This document shows, one piece after another, positions 59,604-64,000 of a stretch of DNA of 64,000 nt. Source of the stretch: G965212005 sp965212005 (GTDB taxonomy: Bacteria > Pseudomonadota > Gammaproteobacteria > Porifericomitales > Porifericomitaceae); NCBI GenBank assembly GCA_965212005.1, contig OZ243038.1:1240001-1304000 (forward strand), written 5' to 3'. The notes beneath the pieces are model-generated. The model was not told the DNA's origin and did no database searches. It worked only from the letters and a program-made list of their open reading frames with translations. The translations under genes and the position numbers were made by a program. How positions within the stretch are numbered: position 1 is the first letter of the stretch; every line of letters starts with the position of its first letter.

Positions 59604-61658
59604 CTATTCAAGCATGGCCATTATATCCGCAGGCAGAGTTGTCCCTTCACCTTGCCAATACTGGCGCAACACCCTTGCTGTTGCCACGTCAAGGGGCCGC
59701 TCAAGCTTATTGTTTTCAGCGTCTATGTCGGCACCTTGTTCCGTCAGTAGACGGATCATGGGAGCTTCGAGCCTTCTTGCGGCCATGTGCAGGGGTGTGT
59801 TGCCGTCACCGTCTTTTATGTTGAGGTCGGCTCCGGCCTTAATAAGGGCACGGGCAATCTCGGTTTGGCCTGCCAGCGCCGCCTCGTGCAAGGGTGTTGC
59901 GCCATCCTCGGTTTTCGTGTTGGGGTCGGCTCCGGCCTTAATAAGGGCATGGGCAGTATCGGTTTGGCCATAAGACACCGCCCTGTGCAAGGGTGTTGCG
60001 CCGGTATTGCTTTGCGTGTTGAGGTCGGCTCCGGCTTGAATAAGAGCACGGGCAGTATCGGCTTGGTCTTTCCACGCCGCCAAGTGCAAGGGTGTTGCGC
60101 CGGTATTGGATTGCGTATTGGGGTCGGCTCCGGCCTGAATAAGGGCATGGACAGTCTCGGTTTGGCCTTCCCGCAACGCCACGTGCAAGGGTGTTCTGCC
60201 TCTCTTGTCTTTCGTGTTGAGGTCGGCTCCGGCCTGAATAAGGGCATGGGCAGTCTCGGTTTGACCTAGATACGCCGCCCAGTGCAAGGGTGTGTAGCCG
60301 GCCTCGGTTTTCGTGTTGGGATCGGCTCCGGCCTTAATAAGGGCATGGACAGTCTCGGTTTGGCCTAGATACGCCGCCCAGTGCAAGGGTGTGTAGCCGT
60401 CCTTGTCTTTCGTGTTGGGGGCGGCACCAGCCTTAATAAGGGTAAGGGCTTGGGCAGTCTCGGTACGGCCTTGAGATGCCGCCTCGTGCAAGGGTGTTTC
60501 GCCGTACTTGTCTTTCGTGTTGAGGTCGGCTCCGGCCTTAATAAGGACATGGGCAGTATCGATATAGCCTTGATAGCCTTTCCGCGCCACCAAGTGCAAG
60601 GGTGTTATGCCTCTCTTGTCTTTCGTGTTGGGGTCGGCTCCGGCCTGAATAAGGGCATCGGCAATCTCGGGTTGGCCTTCACTCGCTGCCCTGTGCAAGG
60701 GTGTTTTGCCGTCCTTGTTTTTCGTGTTGGGGTCGGCTCCGGCCTGAATAAGGGCATCAGCAATCTCGGTTTGGCCTTCACTCGCTGCCCTGTGCAAGGG
60801 TGTTTTGCCGTCCTTGTTTTTCGTGTTGAGGTCGGCTCCGGCCTGAATAAGGGCATGGGCAATCTCGGTTTGGCCTGCCTCCGCCGCCATGTGCAAGGGT
60901 GTTACGCCGCCCTCGTCTTTCGTGTTGGGGTCGGCTCCGGCCTTAATAAGGGCATCAGCAATCTCGGTTTGGCCTTCACTCGCTGCCCTGTGCAAGGGTG
61001 TTTTGCCGTCCTTGTTTTTCGTGTTGGGGTCGGCTCCAGCCTGAATAAGGGCATGGGCAATCTCGGTTTGGCCTTTCCACGCCGCCATGTGCAAGGGTGT
61101 TACGCCGCCCTCGTCTTTCATGTTGGGGTCGGCTCCGGCCTTAATAAGGGCATAGGCAATCTCGATATAGCCGCTGGCCGCCGTGTGCAAGGGTGTGTGT
61201 CCGTTCACGTTTTGCGTATTGAGGTCGGCTCCGGCCTTAATAAGGCCACGGGCAGTCTCGGTTTGGCCTTCCCCCGCCGCATAGTGCAAGGGTGTGGAGC
61301 CGTCCTTAACTTTCGCGTTGAGGTCGGCTCCGACCTTAATAAGGGCACGGACAGTCTCGGTTTGGCCTGCCACCGCCGCATAGTGCAAGGGTGTAACGCC
61401 GTCCTCGTCGTTTTTCGTGTTGAGGTCCGCTCCGGCCTTAATAAGGGCACGGACGATCTCAAGATTGCCCTTATATGCTCCCCAGTGCAGAGGTGTAGAG
61501 CCAAACTTATTATCTCTCTCGTTAGGGTCGGCTCCCTTGGCAAGCAATTCCCGCACGACCTCTACATGACCGAGCACGGCGGCCTCATGGAGAGGACCAG
61601 CATTCGCATTATCTGTCGGCAGCACCAGAAGTAAGTAAAGTAGAGTCAGCTTTTTCAT
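59604..61658 (-). CDS. Secreted ankyrin-repeat protein (19 repeats), TAG before membrane tail
   Basis: A 684-residue protein from ATG 61658 with the family signal peptide (MKKLTLLYLLLVLPTDNANA), 19 ankyrin repeats and a cap ending TTLPADIMAMLE. Several internal repeats (types RAASEGQTEIADALI and MAAEAGQTEIAHALI) are close copies, showing expansion by unequal recombination. TAG 59606-59604 is followed in frame by RPFLSSVVGIPLTRIALGIV and the charged tail to TGA 59450-59448. It has the same promoter layout and ribosome-binding site as the 22-repeat gene. Confidence 0.9.
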   Translation of the reverse strand: MKKLTLLYLLLVLPTDNANAGPLHEAAVLGHVEVVRELLAKGADPNERDNKFGSTPLHWGAYKGNLEIVRALIKAGADLNTKNDEDGVTPLHYAAVAGQTETVRALIKVGADLNAKVKDGSTPLHYAAGEGQTETARGLIKAGADLNTQNVNGHTPLHTAASGYIEIAYALIKAGADPNMKDEGGVTPLHMAAWKGQTEIAHALIQAGADPNTKNKDGKTPLHRAASEGQTEIADALIKAGADPNTKDEGGVTPLHMAAEAGQTEIAHALIQAGADLNTKNKDGKTPLHRAASEGQTEIADALIQAGADPNTKNKDGKTPLHRAASEGQPEIADALIQAGADPNTKDKRGITPLHLVARKGYQGYIDTAHVLIKAGADLNTKDKYGETPLHEAASQGRTETAQALTLIKAGAAPNTKDKDGYTPLHWAAYLGQTETVHALIKAGADPNTKTEAGYTPLHWAAYLGQTETAHALIQAGADLNTKDKRGRTPLHVALREGQTETVHALIQAGADPNTQSNTGATPLHLAAWKDQADTARALIQAGADLNTQSNTGATPLHRAVSYGQTDTAHALIKAGADPNTKTEDGATPLHEAALAGQTEIARALIKAGADLNIKDGDGNTPLHMAARRLEAPMIRLLTEQGADIDAENNKLERPLDVATARVLRQYWQGEGTTLPADIMAMLE

Positions 61659-61697
61659 AAAATTACCCCTCTTCCAGTCGCGGATATTTTCTTTTGA

Positions 61698-61725
61698 ATT
61701 ATAGTAATAGTCTCTTGCCATACAA
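61698..61725 (-). promoter_or_regulatory. Promoter of the 19-repeat ankyrin gene
   Basis: TTGTAT (61725-61720), 16-bp spacer, TATAAT (61703-61698), 40 bp before ATG 61658. Identical in layout to the promoter at 58729-58756. Confidence 0.7.
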
Positions 61726-61908
61726 GAAGTTGCGGACGTATTTTGTCGCCCGCTGCCCGTTCGCCGGCATTCAGCACGGCGACCGGCGGACCACTAGCCG
61801 TGCAAACCCGACACGTTGTTCACATTATGGGGCATGCGGCCAATCGGAGGCAAAATAATTGAGGCTGGCATGGGGCCGATGCCAATGGTACTGGTGGAGC
61901 CAACCCTT

Positions 61909-62199
61909 CTACTCTCCGTAGCGCCTTTTGCTTTTCAGGTTGGGAGCAGCCCCAACCTCAATGGAGGCAAGGGCCGTCTCAGTCCAACTTGCGATGGCAC
62001 GCCTGCATCGGGAGTTCATCATCCAATCGTCCAGGGGCGTATAGCCCTGCCTCTCTCTCGTTAGGGTGGGCTCCCTTGGCAAGCAATGCCCGCACGATCT
62101 CCATATAACCGAGCCCGGCGGCCTCATGGAGAGGACCGACATTCGCATTATCTGTCGGCAAGTACCGGAATTAAGTCAAAGTAGAGTCAGCTTTTTCTC
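61909..62199 (-). pseudogene. Truncated ankyrin gene start (copy 3)
   Basis: Same dead fragment as copies 1 and 2: PTDNANVGPLHEAAGLGYME, one ankyrin repeat (IVRALLAKGAHPNERE), a frame change, and the shared tail to 61909. There is no start codon. Confidence 0.78.
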
Positions 62200-62575
62200 G
62201 GGCGGAATATAGAGACCCCAAATGGCCGTGGACCGCTAGCAGCGTGCGCTGTGCTTATGTGCGGTTGCTTTCCGCTTCACCACCAGGGAGGCTCCCCGCT
62301 TCCGTGCCTCGGCTCCTGTCATGCCTTGTTCCATAGCGCGCTTCACCATTCATTTGTTGCATGGCTCGGTCAATGGGAGGGGTGTCGTCCGTGTTTGGGT
62401 GGTAGCACCTGCGTTGTGTCAGGTCAGTCCGGGTGAGCTACTGGAGGGCTTTTCGGGTGCTGCCGACTTCTGTGCCTTTTATATACGCCTTCCACGCGAT
62501 TGGCCACAAGGAGGCTACTATGCCCAACGCTATTAGCGTTAGTGCTATCCCAACAACGCTGGATAGAAAAGGCAT

Positions 62576-64000
62576 CTATTCAAGCATGGCCATGGTATCC
62601 GCAGGCAGAGCTGTCCGTCCACCGTTTGCTGTTGCCACGTCAAAGGGCCGCTCAAGCTTATTGTTTTCAGCATCTATGTCGGCACCTTGTTCCGTCAGTA
62701 GACGGATCATGTGATCTTCGAGCTCTCTTGCTGCCGTGTGCAGGGGGGTGTCGCCGTCACCGTCTTTTATGTTGAGATCGGCACCGGCTTTAATAAGAGC
62801 ACGGGAAATCTCGGTTTGGCCTTTCCGCACCGCCAAGTGCAAGGGTGTTTTGCCGTTCTTGCTTTGCGTGTTGAGGTCGGCTCCGGCCTGAATAAGGGCA
62901 CGGGCAGTCTCGGTTTGGCCTTCCTGCGCCGCATAGTGCAAGGGTGTAGCGTCGTACTTGGCTTTCGTGTTGAGGTCAGCTCCGGCATTAATGAGGGTAC
63001 GGGCAGTCTCGGTTTGGCCTGTCACCGCCGCCAAGTGCAAGAGTGTGTGGCCGCCCGTGTTTTTCGTGTTGAGGTCAGCTCCGGCTTTAATAAGGGCACG
63101 GGCAATCTCGGTTTTGCCTGCCAACCACGCTAAGTGCAAGGGTGTGGAGCCGGCCTTGGCTTTCGTGTTGAGGTCGGCTCCGACCTTAATAAGGGCACGG
63201 GCAGTCTCGGTTTGGCCTTTCACCGCCGCCAAGTGCAAGGGTGTGGAGCCGGCCTTGGCTTTCGTGTTGAGGTCGGCTCCGGCCTTAATAAGGGCACGGG
63301 CAGTCTCGGTTTTGCCTTCCTCCGCCGCAACGTGCAAGGGTGTTTTGCCGTCCTTGTCTTTCGTGTTGAGGTCGGCTCCGGCCTTAATAAGGGCACGGGC
63401 AGTCTCGGTTGGGCCTTTCTGCGCCGCCAAGTGCAAGGGTGTTTTGCCGTCATTGGCTTGCGTGTTGGGGTCGGCTCCGGCCTGAATAAGGGCACGGGCA
63501 ATCTCGGTTTCGCCGAACACCGCTGCCCAGTACAAGGGTGTTTTGCCGTCCTTCTTGTCTTTCGTGTTGAGGTCGGCTCCGGCCTTAATAAGGGCACGGG
63601 CAATCTCGGTTTTGCCGAACACCGCTGCCCAGTACAAGGGTGTTTCGCCGTCCTTGTCTTTCGTGTTGAGGTCGGCTCCGGCCTTAATAAGGGCACGGAC
63701 AATCTCGGTTTCGCCGTTCCGCACCGCCAAGTGCAAGGGTGTTTCGCCGTTCTTGGCTTGCGTGTTGGGGTCGGCTCCGGCCTTAATAAGGGCATGGGCA
63801 GTCTCGGTTTGGCCCTGATAAACCGCCTCGTGCAAGGGTGTTTCGCCGTTCTTGTCTTTCGTTTTGAGGTCGGCTCCGGCCTTAATAAGGGCATGGGCAG
63901 TCTCGATATAGCCTTTCTGCAGCGCCAAGTGCAAGGGTGTTTCGCCGTTCTTGGCTTGCGTGTTGGGATCGGCACCGGCCTGAATAAGGGCATGGGCAGT
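62576..64000 (-). CDS. Ankyrin-repeat protein, 5' end outside window (at least 13 repeats)
   Basis: The frame is open from the right edge to TAG 62578-62576. It contains at least 13 further repeats of the family consensus and the cap KLERPFDVATANGGRTALPA then DTMAMLE. The first visible residues (TAHALIQAGADPNTQAKNGE) are mid-repeat, so the signal peptide lies beyond the window. After the TAG the tail begins MPFLSSVVGIALTLIALGIV as in the other copies, but an extra base near 62480 shifts it to an early TAG at 62440-62438. Confidence 0.9.
   Translation of the reverse strand, partial: TAHALIQAGADPNTQAKNGETPLHLALQKGYIETAHALIKAGADLKTKDKNGETPLHEAVYQGQTETAHALIKAGADPNTQAKNGETPLHLAVRNGETEIVRALIKAGADLNTKDKDGETPLYWAAVFGKTEIARALIKAGADLNTKDKKDGKTPLYWAAVFGETEIARALIQAGADPNTQANDGKTPLHLAAQKGPTETARALIKAGADLNTKDKDGKTPLHVAAEEGKTETARALIKAGADLNTKAKAGSTPLHLAAVKGQTETARALIKVGADLNTKAKAGSTPLHLAWLAGKTEIARALIKAGADLNTKNTGGHTLLHLAAVTGQTETARTLINAGADLNTKAKYDATPLHYAAQEGQTETARALIQAGADLNTQSKNGKTPLHLAVRKGQTEISRALIKAGADLNIKDGDGDTPLHTAARELEDHMIRLLTEQGADIDAENNKLERPFDVATANGGRTALPADTMAMLE

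Larger units (their letters stand above)
52955..64000. repeat. Tandem array of ankyrin gene cassettes
   Basis: Cassette boundaries recur at about 52955, 55530, 58765 and 61735 (GCGTATTTTGTC(A/G)CCCGCTGC followed by GTTCGCC(A/G)(A/G)CATTCAGCAC). Spacing is about 2.6, 3.2 and 3.0 kb. Each unit holds a full ankyrin gene, the TAG-separated tail, a small MQQRMVKR frame and (in three units) a truncated gene start. Unit lengths differ mainly by the number of 99-bp ankyrin repeats. Confidence 0.88.

Noticed and set aside
54525..62578. Reassignment of TAG to an amino acid in this genome
   Set aside because: groES and the GspE-like ATPase end in TAG at the normal family length, so TAG still terminates. 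Local readthrough remains possible.

Overview
The window reads as the chromosome of a proteobacterium, most likely a gammaproteobacterium. It has a homodimeric-type pyruvate dehydrogenase (aceE-aceF-lpd), an MSHA-type pilus cluster, dsbD with a TlpA-like thioredoxin, groESL under a CIRCE operator, and a GC-rich core interrupted by AT-richer transferred genes. The long family of secreted ankyrin-repeat proteins would suit a host-associated or symbiotic lifestyle, but that is inference.

Layout. 1-6193: pilus/secretion genes on the minus strand (secretin, TPR protein, GspE-type ATPase, GspF-type membrane protein, then an unknown gene running off the edge). 6281-6354: tRNA-Gly(CCC). 6.6-34.3 kb: a decayed integrative conjugative element (ICE). 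It keeps one gene of the TIGR03761/PFL_4669 family, cut in two, and a fragment of a ParA ATPase, together with IS3-family copies and a type I restriction cluster (hsdM, a DUF4062/ATPase gene, truncated hsdS). The gene is cut by a single 20,336-bp insertion (7478-27813) bounded by perfect 25-bp terminal inverted repeats and a 9-bp target duplication.

The 20-kb insertion is the most notable object. At each end, pointing inward, it has a large protein with two zinc ribbons of identical spacing (C-x4-C ... C-x2-C, twice) followed by a transposase-like region. The left one is translationally coupled to two further genes, the last of which has a possible PD-(D/E)XK nuclease motif. The right one is coupled to a 135-residue gene. 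Between them lie cargo genes: a broken type IIG-like methyltransferase, a papain-like peptidase candidate, a Panacea-domain operon, a TbpB-like surface lipoprotein and a DUF6765 protein. Two of these are bracketed by direct repeats.

35.4-52.9 kb is housekeeping: groL-groES, cutA-dsbD-tlpA, a DUF4399 protein, an M17 aminopeptidase, aceE-aceF-lpd (the E3 carries its own lipoyl domain), an esterase-like hydrolase and argG. Two tandem arrays sit here: fourteen 50-bp units directly abutting the aminopeptidase stop codon, and four 231-bp units that repeat the 3' end of the hydrolase gene.

53.0-64.0 kb is a tandem array of ankyrin-repeat genes on the minus strand (6, 8, 22, 19 and at least 13 repeats). 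All have the same signal peptide. Four end at a TAG codon that is followed, in the same frame, by a membrane-spanning tail homologous to the normal C-terminus of the fifth. The array also contains truncated copies of the gene start.
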